Notes under the pieces: generated by a model
Seen by the model: the letters and a program-made list of their open reading frames with translations, nothing else
Told to the model about the DNA's origin: nothing
Database searches by the model: none
Position numbers and translations under genes: made by a program
In this document: positions 1-10,549 of the stretch, in pieces
Layout: every line of letters begins with the position of its first letter
Position numbering within the stretch: position 1 is the first letter of the stretch
Origin: Celerinatantimonas diazotrophica
GTDB taxonomy: Bacteria > Pseudomonadota > Gammaproteobacteria > Enterobacterales > Celerinatantimonadaceae
DNA length: 64,000 nucleotides
Assembly: GCF_004339545.1 (NCBI RefSeq)
Contig: NZ_SMGD01000013.1
Location: forward strand, 248,001-312,000
Direction of reading: 5' to 3'

Positions 1-57
1 CGTACTGAGTTGGCATTGCCCTTTTTCAAGAGCTGAAGCAATCGATACGTTAGTCAT
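1..57 (-). CDS. prmC: PrmC (release factor glutamine methyltransferase), N-terminal 19 codons only
   Basis: Partial gene cut by the window edge. The minus strand from an ATG at 55-57 reads [14 protein letters not shown]..., open to the edge, which fits the start of PrmC, the enzyme that N5-methylates the GGQ glutamine of release factors. The ATG lies inside the last codons of prfA, so the two genes overlap by 8 bases, the same translational coupling as in other gammaproteobacteria (hemA-prfA-prmC). The assignment rests on position more than on the short sequence. Confidence 0.75.
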   Translation of the reverse strand, partial: MTNVSIASALEKGQCQLST

Positions 58-1138
58 TCTCAGCCAAAGCAGCCAACTGATCGGCTTGATACTCTTGCAT
101 AATAGGTTGCAATAATGAGTCTAAGTCGCCAGCTATGACATCATTTAATTTATACAAAGTCAGGTTAATACGATGGTCACTCACCCGGCCTTGCGGATAG
201 TTATAGGTGCGAATGCGTTCGCTGCGATCACCACTCGCTACTAGGTTACGGCGCATGGTCGTTTCTTCAGCATTGCGTTTTTCATCTTCAGCTGCTTGCA
301 AACGTGACGCCAATACTGCCATCGCTTTGGCCCGGTTTTTATGCTGCGAACGTTCATCTTGACATTCAACCACCAACCCCGATGGAATATGGGTTATACG
401 CACCGCCGAATCAGTTTTGTTAATGTGCTGACCACCAGCACCAGAGGCACGAAAAGTATCGACGCGGAGATCGGCAGGGTTGATTTCGACCGCCTCAGCT
501 TCAGGCACTTCCGGCATAATCACTACGGTTACCGCTGAGGTATGAATACGTCCCTGAGATTCAGTTTCTGGCACTCGCTGTACTCGATGTCCGCCAGATT
601 CAAACTTCATCACACCATAAACATGGTCACCACTGATTTTCGCAATCAGCTCTTTGTAGCCACCATGTTCGCCTTCATTGCTCGATACAATTTCAATCTT
701 CCACCCACGATGCTCAGCATAGCGGCTGTACATACGAAACAGATCGCCGGCAAAGATAGCTGCTTCGTCGCCCCCTGCTCCAGCTCGAATTTCCAAAAAG
801 ATATTGCGTTCATCATTGGGATCTTTAGGTAATAACAAGATCTGTAGCTGATCTTCTAATTGTTCCAGCATCTGTTTGACCGTATTAATTTCTTCACCGG
901 CCATCTCCCGCATCATCGGATCGTCATCTTCTTGCATTTCCTGAGCAGCCTGCAAATCAGCTTCGGCTTGTTGGTACTGTTCAAAGCAATTCACAACCCC
1001 TTCTAGCTGCGAATATTCTTTGGTCAGGGCTCGAAAACGATCTTGATCACTAATGATTTCAGATTCAGCCAATAATGCCTGAACCTCTTCATAACGCTCT
1101 TTAAGGGTCTCTAATTTCGATAAAATCGATGCTTTCAT
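50..1138 (-). CDS. prfA: Peptide chain release factor 1
   Basis: RF1 recognises UAA and UAG stop codons in the ribosomal A site and triggers peptidyl-tRNA hydrolysis. The 362-residue product has the usual family length. It shows the catalytic GGQ within [18 protein letters not shown] (about residues 230-247) and the upstream [14 protein letters not shown] segment typical of class I release factors. The order GGQ then [18 protein letters not shown] is diagnostic. The gene lies 42 bp downstream of hemA on the same strand and overlaps prmC, which would methylate its glutamine. RF1 rather than RF2: no programmed frameshift, and the hemA neighbour is characteristic. Confidence 0.97.
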   Translation of the reverse strand: MKASILSKLETLKERYEEVQALLAESEIISDQDRFRALTKEYSQLEGVVNCFEQYQQAEADLQAAQEMQEDDDPMMREMAGEEINTVKQMLEQLEDQLQILLLPKDPNDERNIFLEIRAGAGGDEAAIFAGDLFRMYSRYAEHRGWKIEIVSSNEGEHGGYKELIAKISGDHVYGVMKFESGGHRVQRVPETESQGRIHTSAVTVVIMPEVPEAEAVEINPADLRVDTFRASGAGGQHINKTDSAVRITHIPSGLVVECQDERSQHKNRAKAMAVLASRLQAAEDEKRNAEETTMRRNLVASGDRSERIRTYNYPQGRVSDHRINLTLYKLNDVIAGDLDSLLQPIMQEYQADQLAALAEND

Positions 1139-1180
1139 GTTGTTCTCTGTGAATTGGTCAATCTATGGCTGTCAATACCG

Positions 1181-2443
1181 CTAAAAGCGACTCTTCGCCG
1201 GACATCCTAGTGCCTGACGAATGACTTCCAGATGATCAAAACGCCCTTCTCGACCAGCTTTATTAAGTGCCTGGGTCGGGGCATGAATTAATTTGTTGGT
1301 TAGTTTAAATGCAAGCTCTTGAATCACTTCTTCGGGAGGATGTCCATTGGAGAGAGATTCCAATGCTTTATCGACTTGCTCATCACGCATTTCAAAACAA
1401 TGTACGCGAAAATGACGGATACTATCGACGGTTTCCAGCGAACGAAACCATGCCATAAACTCATCGACCTGGCGGCTAATTAATGCCTCAGCTTGGTCTG
1501 CCTCTTCACGCCGATGAGCTAGGTTTTGCTCAATAATACCTTTAAGATCATCAACTGTGTATAAGTAGATATCTCGCAGATCACCCACTTGAGATTCAAT
1601 ATCACGCGGCACGGCGATATCAACCATAAACACCGGTTGATGGCGGCGAGTTTTCATCACCTGCTCCATCATCCCCTTGCCGATAATTGGCAAAGGACTT
1701 GCCGTCGAGCCGATCACAATATCGGCTTGCGGTAGATAGTCTGGCAACTCATTTAGAGCTATCGCGTGCCCATTAAACTGTTTGGCTAATTCTTGAGCTC
1801 GAGTCACGGTGCGGTTGGCCACTGTGATTTCAGTAACCCCCTGCTCAAGCAGATGCTTCGCTACCAACTCAATGGTCTCTCCGGCACCAATTAACATGAC
1901 TTTGGCCTGACTAATGTCAGCAAAAATCTGTTTAGCCAAACTCACCGCAGCATAAGCCACTGAAACAGCGCTTTCACCAATACCTGTCTGCGTTCTAACT
2001 TCTTTAGCCGCAGCAAAACCTCGTTGAAAACAACGCTCTAAGATCGGACCAATAACACCGACTTCACGGGCCTCAGCATAAGCCTGTTTGACCTGACCGA
2101 ATATTTGCGGTTCTCCTAAGATCATCGAATCTAAACCGGCCGCTACCCGAATCAGATGACGGACGACTTCGGAACCTCGATAAACATAGAGAGACTCACG
2201 CAATTGCTCTTCATCCAGATGTTGGAAGTTCGCCAACCAGTGGATAATTGGCTCAGGATCATCTTCATTACAATGGACATATAACTCAGTTCGGTTACAT
2301 GTCGAGACGATCACAGATTGACTATGGCAATTGTCGTGTAACTCGCTCAGGGCATGACTTATCTGCTCGGCACCAATAGCAGCTTTCTCGCGAAATTCCA
2401 CGGAAGCTGACTCATGATTCATTCCTAACGCCAACAAGCTCAT
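1181..2443 (-). CDS. hemA: Glutamyl-tRNA reductase
   Basis: HemA reduces glutamyl-tRNA(Glu) to glutamate-1-semialdehyde with NADPH, the first step of C5 tetrapyrrole synthesis. The 420-aa protein starts MSLLALGMNHESA, and carries the catalytic cysteine at residue 49 in STCNRTELY, the Rossmann motif GAGETIELVAKHL in the middle, and a C-terminal helical dimerisation domain (HLEVIRQALG end). It heads the hemA-prfA-prmC operon and is divergent from lolB with a 134-bp shared control region, the classical enterobacterial/vibrio arrangement. The length matches the E. coli enzyme closely. Confidence 0.97.
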   Translation of the reverse strand: MSLLALGMNHESASVEFREKAAIGAEQISHALSELHDNCHSQSVIVSTCNRTELYVHCNEDDPEPIIHWLANFQHLDEEQLRESLYVYRGSEVVRHLIRVAAGLDSMILGEPQIFGQVKQAYAEAREVGVIGPILERCFQRGFAAAKEVRTQTGIGESAVSVAYAAVSLAKQIFADISQAKVMLIGAGETIELVAKHLLEQGVTEITVANRTVTRAQELAKQFNGHAIALNELPDYLPQADIVIGSTASPLPIIGKGMMEQVMKTRRHQPVFMVDIAVPRDIESQVGDLRDIYLYTVDDLKGIIEQNLAHRREEADQAEALISRQVDEFMAWFRSLETVDSIRHFRVHCFEMRDEQVDKALESLSNGHPPEEVIQELAFKLTNKLIHAPTQALNKAGREGRFDHLEVIRQALGCPAKSRF

Positions 2444-2577
2444 TAACTATGGTTTCTAGCTTTCACACACGATATGATATAAACCGCTAATTGTACGGGA
2501 ATCCCCAATTAAAAGAAAGGTAGTTACTCGATTGGTTCCTAGGAATAAATAATAAATACAAAATTATTGAGGTTCTC

Positions 2578-3168
2578 TTGTTTAGATCCATTTTTGTCAT
2601 CGCATTTTTGGCCTTGTTAAGTGGTTGTGCAATGCACCCAACGCCGCCCGCTCAGGGGTCATGGCAACAGGTGAATCAACAACTTAAGCATATTCAGTCA
2701 TGGCAAATGAATGGCCAGATCGCTTTTATTACACCTAAAATTCGCCGTCGTGCCGACCTCTTTTGGCAACATCGAAAAACCTCGGATCAACTGATTCTCA
2801 CGGGTCCTTTTGGCCAACAATTATTAACCGCCATGATTACCCCACAAGGTGCGACCATTGTGGCTGATGGAAAAACATACCGAGGGCCGGATTCAAGCCA
2901 ACTCATCTATCAGCTCACAGGCTGGCAACTACCAATTAATCGACTACCGGCATGGTTAATTGGCTTACCCAATAGCGCAGACTATCAATTGAATGCTCAA
3001 AACCGGCTCGGCAAAGTAACTAGTAATGATGGCTGGATTTTAAGCTATCAAGGTTATATGCAAGTCGGTAACTATGTACTGCCGCAAAAATTAAATGCCA
3101 CATCGGCAAATACGCGTTTAAAACTGATTATCGACAACTGGAAAGTAACTTCTGATCCCCATGACTAA
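2578..3168 (+). CDS. lolB: Outer-membrane lipoprotein LolB
   Basis: LolB accepts lipoproteins from the periplasmic carrier LolA and inserts them in the outer membrane. The 196-aa product begins with a short hydrophobic signal peptide and a lipobox LLSGC, with lipidated Cys17. The body contains WQMNGQIAF and DLFWQH, typical of the LolB beta-barrel fold. The only plausible start is TTG at 2578, preceded by a GAGG-type ribosome binding site about 6 bases upstream. The 3' end overlaps ispE by 8 bases. The position opposite hemA and before ispE-prs is conserved in gammaproteobacteria. Confidence 0.93.
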   Translation: MFRSIFVIAFLALLSGCAMHPTPPAQGSWQQVNQQLKHIQSWQMNGQIAFITPKIRRRADLFWQHRKTSDQLILTGPFGQQLLTAMITPQGATIVADGKTYRGPDSSQLIYQLTGWQLPINRLPAWLIGLPNSADYQLNAQNRLGKVTSNDGWILSYQGYMQVGNYVLPQKLNATSANTRLKLIIDNWKVTSDPHD

Positions 3169-4012
3169 CCCTATATTTTTCCCTGCGCCAGCAAAACTAA
3201 ATCTGTTTTTACACATCAACGGTCGACGCCCAGATGGTTATCACGAACTTCAGACTCTTTTTCAGTTTCTTGATATTGCCGATGAACTCAGTTTTACACC
3301 CACCCACCAGAGCGAAATAATACTCGAGCCACCGCTACCCGGGGTCAACAATAGTGATAATTTAATTATTCGTGCGGCCAACCTACTCAAACCTTATACG
3401 GATAAAGCTCGAGGGGTAAAAATCACCCTGAAAAAAAACTTGCCAATGGGCGGAGGTATCGGAGGCGGTTCATCTGATGCCGCAACAACGTTAGTCGTAT
3501 TAAACCGCTTATGGCAATGCGGATTAAATAATCAACAACTAGGACAATTGGGGCGGAAGTTAGGCGCAGATGTTCCGATTTTCATTCATGGATACGCCGC
3601 TTTTGCTCAGGGGATTGGTGAACAATTAACCCCTGCATTTCCCGCAGAGCAATATTATCTTCTGCTCACCCCTAACGCCATGGTCTCGACCGCCAAGATT
3701 TTTAATCATCCCGATTTACCCAGAAGCACGCCTAAGTTCCCCCCAGAGCAATATTGCTATGAAAAAACGGCTAATGATTGTCAAGGGATTGTCACGGATC
3801 ATTATCCCGAGGTTGCACAGGCTCTTAAGTGGTTGGTAGAATATGCGCCAGCAAGAATGACAGGAACGGGATGCTGTATCTTTGCCCCATTTACAACGTT
3901 ATCAGCAGCTAAGGCGGTCGCAGATCGTTGCCCTGCTCAATTTCACTCTCGCGTTTGTCAAGGGATGAACCAGTCATCTTTATACAAAAAGCTTGAGGGA
4001 TTGGGGTTGTGA
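3161..4012 (+). CDS. ispE: 4-diphosphocytidyl-2-C-methyl-D-erythritol kinase
   Basis: IspE phosphorylates CDP-methylerythritol in the MEP (non-mevalonate) isoprenoid pathway. The 283-aa protein belongs to the GHMP kinase superfamily: N-terminal [23 protein letters not shown], the ATP-binding glycine-rich loop [17 protein letters not shown] (about 94-110), and the C-terminal [10 protein letters not shown] motif. It starts inside the lolB stop region (8-bp overlap), so translation is probably coupled. Length and context (lolB-ispE-prs) match E. coli. Confidence 0.96.
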   Translation: MTNPIFFPAPAKLNLFLHINGRRPDGYHELQTLFQFLDIADELSFTPTHQSEIILEPPLPGVNNSDNLIIRAANLLKPYTDKARGVKITLKKNLPMGGGIGGGSSDAATTLVVLNRLWQCGLNNQQLGQLGRKLGADVPIFIHGYAAFAQGIGEQLTPAFPAEQYYLLLTPNAMVSTAKIFNHPDLPRSTPKFPPEQYCYEKTANDCQGIVTDHYPEVAQALKWLVEYAPARMTGTGCCIFAPFTTLSAAKAVADRCPAQFHSRVCQGMNQSSLYKKLEGLGL

Positions 4013-4082
4013 CCTATCATTCATTTGCAGGATTAGCCTATCAACCAATCAACGGCAACACACAAACCGAGGTATTTTTACC

Positions 4083-5024
4083 GTGCCCGATATGAAGATT
4101 TTTGCAGGTAACGCCATACCTGAACTCGCCCATAGTATCGCTGATCGTTTATATACTCGACCAGGCAACATTTCTGTTGGTCGCTTTAGTGACGGCGAAA
4201 TTAGCGTCGAAATTAAAGAAAACGTTCGCGGCGGGGATATTTTCATCATTCAATCTACCTGTGCACCAACCAACGACAACTTAATGGAGTTGATCGTAAT
4301 GGTTGATGCAATGCGCCGAGCATCGGCTGGACGCATTACGGCAGTTATGCCTTACTTTGGCTATGCCCGTCAGGATCGCCGACCACGCAGTGCGCGTGTG
4401 CCGATTACTGCCAAAGTTGTAGCAGATTTTCTCTCTAGTGTCGGAGTAGACCGGGTACTGACTGTTGACCTGCATGCTGAGCAAATTCAGGGCTTTTTCG
4501 ACGTTCCTGTCGATAACGTTTTTGGTAGCCCAGTATTAATGAGCGACATCCAGCACAAAGAACTTGAACAACCGATTGTCGTTTCTCCTGATATTGGCGG
4601 TGTTGTTCGCGCCCGTGCAGTTGCTAAGTTACTCAACGATACTGATCTTGCCATTATTGATAAGCGCCGTCCACGCGCTAACGTTGCCCAAGTCATGAAC
4701 ATTATTGGGGATGTTAATGGCCGTGACTGTATTTTAGTTGACGACATGATCGATACCGGTGGGACATTATGCCAAGGTGCTAAAGCGCTCAAAGATAAAG
4801 GGGCAAAACGCGTCTTTGCTTATGCAACTCATGCGGTCTTCTCGGGGAATGCTCCTGAAAACATCAAAAATTCAGTGATTGATGAAGTCGTGATCACTGA
4901 CTCTGTTCCGCTACGCCCAGAAATGCAGAAACTAACCAAAGTGCGTCAATTATCCTTGGCCCCTCTTTTGGCTGAAGCGATTCGCCGGGTTAGCAACGAG
5001 GAATCAATCTCAGCAATGTTCTAA
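4083..5024 (+). CDS. prs: Ribose-phosphate pyrophosphokinase (PRPP synthetase)
   Basis: Prs transfers pyrophosphate from ATP to ribose-5-phosphate, giving PRPP for nucleotide, His, Trp and NAD synthesis. The frame is open from 3993, but the protein should begin [10 protein letters not shown] at the GTG at 4083, like the E. coli GTG start, with CGAGG upstream; this gives 313 aa. Visible motifs are [10 protein letters not shown], the flexible-loop [16 protein letters not shown], the [12 protein letters not shown] segment, and the PRPP-binding loop DDMIDTGGT. It follows ispE after 70 bp and ends at a strong hairpin terminator. Confidence 0.97.
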   Translation: MPDMKIFAGNAIPELAHSIADRLYTRPGNISVGRFSDGEISVEIKENVRGGDIFIIQSTCAPTNDNLMELIVMVDAMRRASAGRITAVMPYFGYARQDRRPRSARVPITAKVVADFLSSVGVDRVLTVDLHAEQIQGFFDVPVDNVFGSPVLMSDIQHKELEQPIVVSPDIGGVVRARAVAKLLNDTDLAIIDKRRPRANVAQVMNIIGDVNGRDCILVDDMIDTGGTLCQGAKALKDKGAKRVFAYATHAVFSGNAPENIKNSVIDEVVITDSVPLRPEMQKLTKVRQLSLAPLLAEAIRRVSNEESISAMF

Positions 5025-5051
5025 TCAAGCATGCTAAGACCTCCCCTTAAG

Positions 5052-5076
5052 GCGCCTCTATAACGAGGCGCTTTTT
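5052..5076 (+). terminator. Rho-independent terminator of prs
   Basis: A perfect 7-bp stem GCGCCTC / GAGGCGC with a 6-nt loop is followed directly by TTTTT, 27 bp after the prs stop. Confidence 0.9.
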
Positions 5077-5077
5077 A

Positions 5078-5107
5078 TTGGCAAACTTTTATCGCTAATG
5101 TTAGAAT
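5078..5107 (+). promoter_or_regulatory. Sigma70-type promoter for rplY-pth-ychF
   Basis: TTGGCA (5078-5083) and TAGAAT (5102-5107) are separated by 18 bp, immediately after the prs terminator and about 75 bp before rplY. The leader between them and rplY can fold a CAGTTGTT / AACAGCTG stem (one G-U pair), function unknown. This is an inference from consensus match. Confidence 0.6.
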
Positions 5108-5185
5108 AGCGCGCCCTGTTTTTAGGGGTACGGGCAGTTGTTTGGTCGCGAACAGCTGTCATGATTTATTTTTGGAGAAAAATTA

Positions 5186-5836
5186 ATGTCTAAAATCGTA
5201 CTGAATGCAGAACTTCGCAGTGATTTGGGGAAAGGTGCGAGCCGCCGCCTGCGCCGTGAAGATAAAGTACCAGCAATTGTTTATGGTGCCGGTAAAGACG
5301 CAATTTCTATTACTCTGGCTCATGATAAGCTACTGCAAGCTCAAGAAGTTGAAAGCTTCTACTCTCAGGTTCTGACCCTGAAAATTGGCAATGAAAATGT
5401 GGACGTTCTGGTTAAAGACATGCAACGTCATGCGTTCAAACCAAAAGTTCAACACGTAGACTTTTTACGTATTAGCGCAACTGAAGTGGTTACAACAACT
5501 GTTCCTGTTCACTTTATCAACCATGATAAAAGTGTCGCAGTTAGTGAAGGAGCTATTATTCACCACCACGCTACAGAAATCGAAATCAGCTGTCTGCCTA
5601 AAGACTTGCCTGAACACATTGAAGTTGACGTTGCGGAACTGGCTAATGGTGATTCTATTCACCTATCAGAAATTACGATGCCTGAAGGCGTTACAGCCAC
5701 TGCATTAAGCAAAGGTTCTGACCACGATGTCGTTCTGGCATCTGCCGCTACGGAACGTGGTAGTCTGGTTGCTGATGAAGATGAAGCTCCAGCTGCTGAT
5801 GCTGATAACAGCGCTGATGCTCCAGAAGCTGAGTAA
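5186..5836 (+). CDS. rplY: 50S ribosomal protein L25, long form with CTC domain
   Basis: L25 binds 5S rRNA in the large subunit. This 216-aa version has the N-terminal L25 fold ([29 protein letters not shown], about 1-95) plus the C-terminal TL5/CTC beta domain and an acidic Ala/Asp/Glu-rich tail ([21 protein letters not shown] region), unlike the 94-aa E. coli protein. It is preceded by GGAG at good spacing and lies 2 bp before pth. The prs-ctc-pth-ychF order is widespread in gammaproteobacteria such as Pseudomonas. Confidence 0.95.
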   Translation: MSKIVLNAELRSDLGKGASRRLRREDKVPAIVYGAGKDAISITLAHDKLLQAQEVESFYSQVLTLKIGNENVDVLVKDMQRHAFKPKVQHVDFLRISATEVVTTTVPVHFINHDKSVAVSEGAIIHHHATEIEISCLPKDLPEHIEVDVAELANGDSIHLSEITMPEGVTATALSKGSDHDVVLASAATERGSLVADEDEAPAADADNSADAPEAE

Positions 5837-5838
5837 TT

Positions 5839-6429
5839 ATGGCGAATACTATTCGCTTAATCGTGGGCCTGGGAAATCCAGGCCCCGAATACACCCAGAC
5901 AAGGCATAACGCGGGCGTCTGGTTGATCGATGAAATTGCCAACCGTTACCAAGCCGCTCTCCAACCTGCTCCCAAATTTTTTGGTTATACAGGCCGCATC
6001 AGTCTCAATGGCGAAGATGTCCGGTTATTAGTCCCCACCACATTTATGAATTTAAGCGGTAAAGCCATTGCAGCTTTAGCGAATTTTTATCGTATCGCAC
6101 CTGAAGAAATTCTGGTTGCCCACGATGAGATGGATATACCACCAGGGGTTGCCAAATTAAAACAAGGCGGTGGACATGGCGGCCATAATGGCCTTAAAGA
6201 TACCATTGCCAAGCTTGGTAATAATAAAAATTTTTATCGCCTGCGGATTGGCATCGGTCACCCTGGAGATAAATCAAAAGTGACCGGATATGTATTAGGT
6301 AAACCGCCACAAACTGAGCAACAGCTGATTGACGAAGCAATAGATGAATCAACCCGTTGTCTTGATGTATTATTTAAAGATGGTTTAATCAAAGCACAAA
6401 ATCGTCTGCATAGTTTTAAAGCCAATTAA
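5839..6429 (+). CDS. pth: Peptidyl-tRNA hydrolase
   Basis: Pth releases tRNA from prematurely dissociated peptidyl-tRNA. The 196-aa protein has the family signature [17 protein letters not shown] with catalytic His23, the TTFMNLSG segment with the conserved Asn, and HDEMDIPPG with the conserved Asp. It begins 2 bp after rplY and 15 bp before ychF, so all three probably share one transcript. Confidence 0.97.
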   Translation: MANTIRLIVGLGNPGPEYTQTRHNAGVWLIDEIANRYQAALQPAPKFFGYTGRISLNGEDVRLLVPTTFMNLSGKAIAALANFYRIAPEEILVAHDEMDIPPGVAKLKQGGGHGGHNGLKDTIAKLGNNKNFYRLRIGIGHPGDKSKVTGYVLGKPPQTEQQLIDEAIDESTRCLDVLFKDGLIKAQNRLHSFKAN

Positions 6430-6444
6430 TAAGGGAATCGTGTC

Positions 6445-7536
6445 ATGGGATTCAAATGTGGGATCGTGGGTTTACCAAATGTTGGTAAATCGACCCTATT
6501 CAATGCATTAACACAAGCAGGAATTGAAGCGGCAAATTTTCCGTTTTGTACCATTGAACCCAACACTGGGATTGTTCCTGTTCCCGATCCTCGTATGGAC
6601 AAACTCGCTGAGATTGTTAATCCACAGCGGATTGTTCCAACAACGATGGAATTTGTAGATATTGCGGGCTTGGTTGCCGGCGCCTCAAAAGGCGAAGGAC
6701 TAGGCAACAAATTCTTGGCCAACATCCGTGAAACTGATGCAATTGGGCATGTTGTTCGCTGTTTTGAAAACGACAACATCGTACATGTTTCAGGCAAGGT
6801 TGACCCTGCTACCGATATCGAAACCATTAATACCGAACTGGCTTTAGCTGATTTAGAAAGTTGCGAAAAAGCAATTATTCGAGTGGGCAAAAAAGCCAAA
6901 GGTGGCGATAAAGACGCCAAAATCGAACTGCCTATTCTACAAAAGATTGAATCGCACTTAGGCGAAGGTGAGATGATCCGCAGCTTAGGTTTAGATGAGG
7001 ATGAACTCAAAGCAATCAGCTACATGAATTTCCTCACCTTAAAACCAACCATGTATATTGCGAACGTCAATGATGACGGGTTTGAAAATAATCCTTATCT
7101 AGATGTGGTTCAAGAAATTGCAGCTAAAGAAAATGCGGTTGTCGTACCAGTTTGTGCTGAAATCGAAGGTGAAATTGCAGAACTAGAAGCCGATGAAAAA
7201 GCCGAATTTATGGCTGAAATGGGGCTTGAAGAACCTGGCCTGAACCGGGTGATCCGTGCCGGATACACGCTATTAAATCTGCAAACCTATTTTACAGCTG
7301 GGGTGAAAGAAGTTCGCGCTTGGACCGTTCGCATTGGTGCCACAGCGCCACAAGCTGCAGGTGTGATTCACACCGATTTTGAACGCGGTTTTATTCGTGC
7401 TGAAGTGATCGCCTACGATGACTTTATTAATTATAACGGCGAAGCTGGTGCCAAAGAAGCGGGTAAATGGCGTCAGGAAGGAAAAACTTACAAAGTTGCA
7501 GATGGCGATGTCATCCATTTCTTATTTAACGTTTAA
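6445..7536 (+). CDS. ychF: Redox-regulated ATPase/GTPase YchF (OLA1 type)
   Basis: YchF is a universally conserved Obg-family NTPase that prefers ATP and associates with ribosomes. The 363-aa protein has G1 GLPNVGKST (8-16), G3 DIAGLV, and a C-terminal TGS domain ending in [14 protein letters not shown]. Its partner pth lies just upstream, an arrangement kept in many bacteria. An AAGGGAA ribosome binding site precedes the ATG. Confidence 0.96.
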   Translation: MGFKCGIVGLPNVGKSTLFNALTQAGIEAANFPFCTIEPNTGIVPVPDPRMDKLAEIVNPQRIVPTTMEFVDIAGLVAGASKGEGLGNKFLANIRETDAIGHVVRCFENDNIVHVSGKVDPATDIETINTELALADLESCEKAIIRVGKKAKGGDKDAKIELPILQKIESHLGEGEMIRSLGLDEDELKAISYMNFLTLKPTMYIANVNDDGFENNPYLDVVQEIAAKENAVVVPVCAEIEGEIAELEADEKAEFMAEMGLEEPGLNRVIRAGYTLLNLQTYFTAGVKEVRAWTVRIGATAPQAAGVIHTDFERGFIRAEVIAYDDFINYNGEAGAKEAGKWRQEGKTYKVADGDVIHFLFNV

Positions 7537-7554
7537 TTCAGCTGAATAATCTAA

Positions 7555-7585
7555 AATCAGCCAGCTCAACATCGGCTGGCTGATT
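7555..7585 (+). terminator. Hairpin after ychF
   Basis: An 11-bp perfect inverted repeat, AATCAGCCAGC / GCTGGCTGATT, with a 9-nt loop lies 18 bp after the ychF stop. There is no clear T tract, so it may be a weak terminator or an mRNA 3' stabiliser. Confidence 0.55.
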
Positions 7586-7677
7586 GCCTTGATTCCTTCC
7601 AATCCCCTCCTCCATAAGATATGGCCAATACCTAAGAGAGTATTCATCCTTGCGATGTATCGGACCTTCAAGTTAGC

Positions 7678-7708
7678 GATATATTTTTAACGAGGTCAAA
7701 AATATATC
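7678..7708. repeat. AT-rich 11-bp inverted repeat between convergent genes
   Basis: GATATATTTTT / AAAAATATATC with a 9-nt loop lies between ychF and the convergent oxidoreductase gene. Either a bidirectional terminator or a chance AT hairpin. Nothing else recognisable was seen in 7586-7834. Confidence 0.4.
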
Positions 7709-7834
7709 GTGAATAAAATTTTTACCCTTAGTCATTTCTACAATGCAATGACATATATCAGAGCCAGTTACTATATCGGTTTGGATGAAAATAGTGTTCC
7801 GGCAAGGAATATCTAACGATGTAAACTTCACTGG

Positions 7835-10177
7835 TTAAGATGTTTGAAATTGTGGCAGTTCAAATGCCGTGACAGACAAAGCATCACCAGTCCACGCTTC
7901 TATCTCAACCAGACACGTTTGGGCTGAGCACCCTTGTGAGAAACTAGATGCTGGCACATCGGCCGTTAACGCATTCGGATTACCATGTTTTTCCAATAAC
8001 CCACCCTCTGCATTTTGCCAATGTTGGGGGTCATACCACGCTCCCGTCGCCAATCTCGCAACGCCTTCACGCACCGTTTCACTCAGCACTGCACTGGCTA
8101 GGCAACTGCCACGCTCATTAAACACTCTCACCACATCACCATCCTTAAGACCTCGACGTTTGGCATCCTGTGGATTCATATACACCGGCTCACGACCATG
8201 AATGCGGTCTTTTCGACTGTGTGGACTATGGTCGAGCTGGCTGTGCAATTTGTTCTTTGGCTGATCGGAAATTAAATGCAACGGAAATTGCTCGGCTTTC
8301 GGGCTGCCTAGCCATTCATGTGGTTCAATCCAGCACGCGTACCCAGGACAATCCTCCAAACCAAAATCGGCAATCGACTGAGAGAAAATCTCGATTTTGC
8401 CCGATGGCGTTTTCAATGGGTTAGCTTCAGGATCGCGGCGAAAGGCTTCGAGCAGAATGACCGGGTCGTCGGACTGCGGCATGTCCGCTGTATTGTCTTG
8501 CCAAAACGTCGCGAAATCAGGCAATTCAAAATTTTCCTTTTCTTTTAGTTCTTCACGCCAATTCACGTACAAATGCTCTAGCCACTCATCCGCCGTTTTA
8601 CCTTCAGTAAACTGCTCGGCAATGCCAAGGCGCTCTGATAACGCGGCAAAAATAGCGTAATCATCCCATGCTTCCCCTTCTGGTAATTTTGCTTGTTTCA
8701 TCGCGGCAATAATCGGTTCACGCTTGGCGTAGAAAATATCATTACGCTCTATCGTGGTGGTTGCCGGGAAGACAATATCCGCCATCTTGGCAGCTGGGGT
8801 CCAATATTGTTCATTGGTGATGATGGTTTCAGGGCGCTGCCACGCTTGCGATAAGCGCTTGAGGTCTTGATGGTGGTGGAAGGGGTTGCCACCCGCCCAA
8901 TAGATTAAGCGGATATCTTGATATTCGTAGGTCTTCCCTTCATAGGTAAAGTGCTCTCCTGGATGAAGTAACATATCGGCAATACGTGCGACTGGAATAA
9001 AGTGTTCAACCGCATTCTTACCTTGCGATAAGGTGGGGCCAAACACATGCTTATGCGGACTGCCCAACAAATTTTCGGCGCCGTAACAAAACGCAAACCC
9101 GCCGCCGGGCAAGCCAATTTGTCCGAGCATCGCGGCCAACGTAATCAGTGCAAAACACGGTTGCTCACCATGATCGGCGCGTTGTAAGGACCATGCCATA
9201 TTGATAATGGAGCGATGCGACGACAATTCGAATGCCAATTGTTCGATGCGCTCAGCAGGAAGACCCGTGATAGACGCCGCCCATTGAGCGTCTTTCGGTT
9301 GATGATCCATCTCGCCTGTCAAATAACGCTCAAACTCTGAGTAGCCGACACAATAACGCTCGATAAAATCGCGATCATGTAAATCGTGTTTCCATAAGGT
9401 GTAGGCTAGCGCAAGCATTAGCGCGGTATCGGTGTTGGGTTTGATGGGCAGCCATTCAACATTGCCACCGGTTTCAATATCATCGGATACGGGACTGACG
9501 TTAATGAAACGTACACCTGCCTTATGCATCGCATTTAAGCCACCACGCGCTCGATGTTCAGCGGTACCGCCAGTCGATACCTGCGCATTTTGATATTTTG
9601 AACCACCAAATGACAAAAACAGCTCGCAATGCTTTTCCATGGTCTTCCAATCGGTATGGGACTCCATGAGATCTTTCATTGGCATCACCAGCCAATGCAA
9701 TAATGCGCTCGCAGCACCGAGGCTGTATGAGTTTTTACTGCGCACATAGCCACCAAAGCTATTTAAAAAACGATGCACTTGGCTTTGTGAATGATGAAAA
9801 CGTCCCGCACTTGACCAACCATAAGACCCGCCAAAAATCGCCTGATTGCCATATTGCTCTTTGACTTTGCGTAGCGCGTCAGCGGCATAGTCTAATGCGG
9901 TATCCCACGACACTTCGATGTACTCATCGCCGCCGCGGGGCGCGCCCGGTTTCCCTTGCTGTTGGTCTAACCAGCCTTTCCGTATGGCTGGTTTTTGCAC
10001 GCGTAACGCTTCGACTTGAGGATGATTCAAATAACGACCAATATCAGAAGGGTTCGGGTCATGGCGGTAAGGTCCTATCGTCATGTTTTCCGTCATGCCA
10101 TGTGAGATTTCGTACAATCCCCAATGGGCGGCAGTATAAGTGATAGCTTGACCTTGCTGATTATCATTCTTGGACAT
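7835..10177 (-). CDS. Cytosolic bis-MGD molybdoenzyme of the BisC/TorZ (DMSO reductase) family
   Basis: Predicted to reduce an S-oxide or N-oxide such as biotin or methionine sulfoxide or TMAO. The frame opens at 10225, but the ATG at 10175-10177 (MSKNDNQQ) has a perfect AGGAGAG 8 bases upstream, giving 780 aa, close to E. coli BisC. It has no Tat signal and no N-terminal 4Fe-4S cysteines. Motifs: AHWGLYEISHG, GGSYGWSSAGRFHH (about 116-129), SKNSYSLGAA with the probable Mo-ligating Ser152, NEQYWTPAAKMADIVFPATT, and the C-terminal MGD-binding LATGAWYDP. No cytochrome, membrane anchor or chaperone gene is adjacent, which supports a soluble BisC-like enzyme; exact substrate unknown. Confidence 0.85.
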   Translation of the reverse strand: MSKNDNQQGQAITYTAAHWGLYEISHGMTENMTIGPYRHDPNPSDIGRYLNHPQVEALRVQKPAIRKGWLDQQQGKPGAPRGGDEYIEVSWDTALDYAADALRKVKEQYGNQAIFGGSYGWSSAGRFHHSQSQVHRFLNSFGGYVRSKNSYSLGAASALLHWLVMPMKDLMESHTDWKTMEKHCELFLSFGGSKYQNAQVSTGGTAEHRARGGLNAMHKAGVRFINVSPVSDDIETGGNVEWLPIKPNTDTALMLALAYTLWKHDLHDRDFIERYCVGYSEFERYLTGEMDHQPKDAQWAASITGLPAERIEQLAFELSSHRSIINMAWSLQRADHGEQPCFALITLAAMLGQIGLPGGGFAFCYGAENLLGSPHKHVFGPTLSQGKNAVEHFIPVARIADMLLHPGEHFTYEGKTYEYQDIRLIYWAGGNPFHHHQDLKRLSQAWQRPETIITNEQYWTPAAKMADIVFPATTTIERNDIFYAKREPIIAAMKQAKLPEGEAWDDYAIFAALSERLGIAEQFTEGKTADEWLEHLYVNWREELKEKENFELPDFATFWQDNTADMPQSDDPVILLEAFRRDPEANPLKTPSGKIEIFSQSIADFGLEDCPGYACWIEPHEWLGSPKAEQFPLHLISDQPKNKLHSQLDHSPHSRKDRIHGREPVYMNPQDAKRRGLKDGDVVRVFNERGSCLASAVLSETVREGVARLATGAWYDPQHWQNAEGGLLEKHGNPNALTADVPASSFSQGCSAQTCLVEIEAWTGDALSVTAFELPQFQTS

Positions 10178-10444
10178 GAATGCAACTCTCCTAGACGTCT
10201 TTTTATGCTTGCGGCTAATGTCCAATCATCATTGATTGCGCTAACCCCGTCAAGACTCCCTTGGTTATCCCTCCTGACCGATTCGATACAGTTGCATTAC
10301 GTCCTTTCGAATCTCAAACTCAAAAGAACCCAATGATGCTTTATCGTATTGACATGAGGAACGAAGTATTAATTCAATTGGGTCGCAATAAGCCTATTCC
10401 ACCACATGATGATTTCTGCCATCATCGCCATAAAGAGCGAAATA
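10178..10444. other. Divergent control region, no gene seen
   Basis: Together with 10445-10549 this separates the molybdoenzyme gene from the divergent permease. Short open frames here lack ribosome binding sites or recognisable sequence. The permease promoter lies at its downstream end. Confidence 0.5.
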
Positions 10445-10475
10445 TTGATACGCTCTGCACGTAGAAAGATATAAT
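10445..10475 (+). promoter_or_regulatory. Possible sigma70 promoter for the permease
   Basis: TTGATA (10445-10450) and a perfect TATAAT (10470-10475) are separated by 19 bp, slightly long, 75 bp before the permease start. Confidence 0.45.
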
Positions 10476-10549
10476 ACATTGCAAGAGTAAATACCCGGAA
10501 TACTCATGCTTCGCGCCTTTGCACAAAGCGTTAAAGGAGATTTAAATCT

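Noticed and set aside
3993-4082. 30-codon N-terminal extension of prs
   Set aside because: All PRPP synthetases begin at the PDMKIFAGN region; GTG 4083 has the ribosome binding site.
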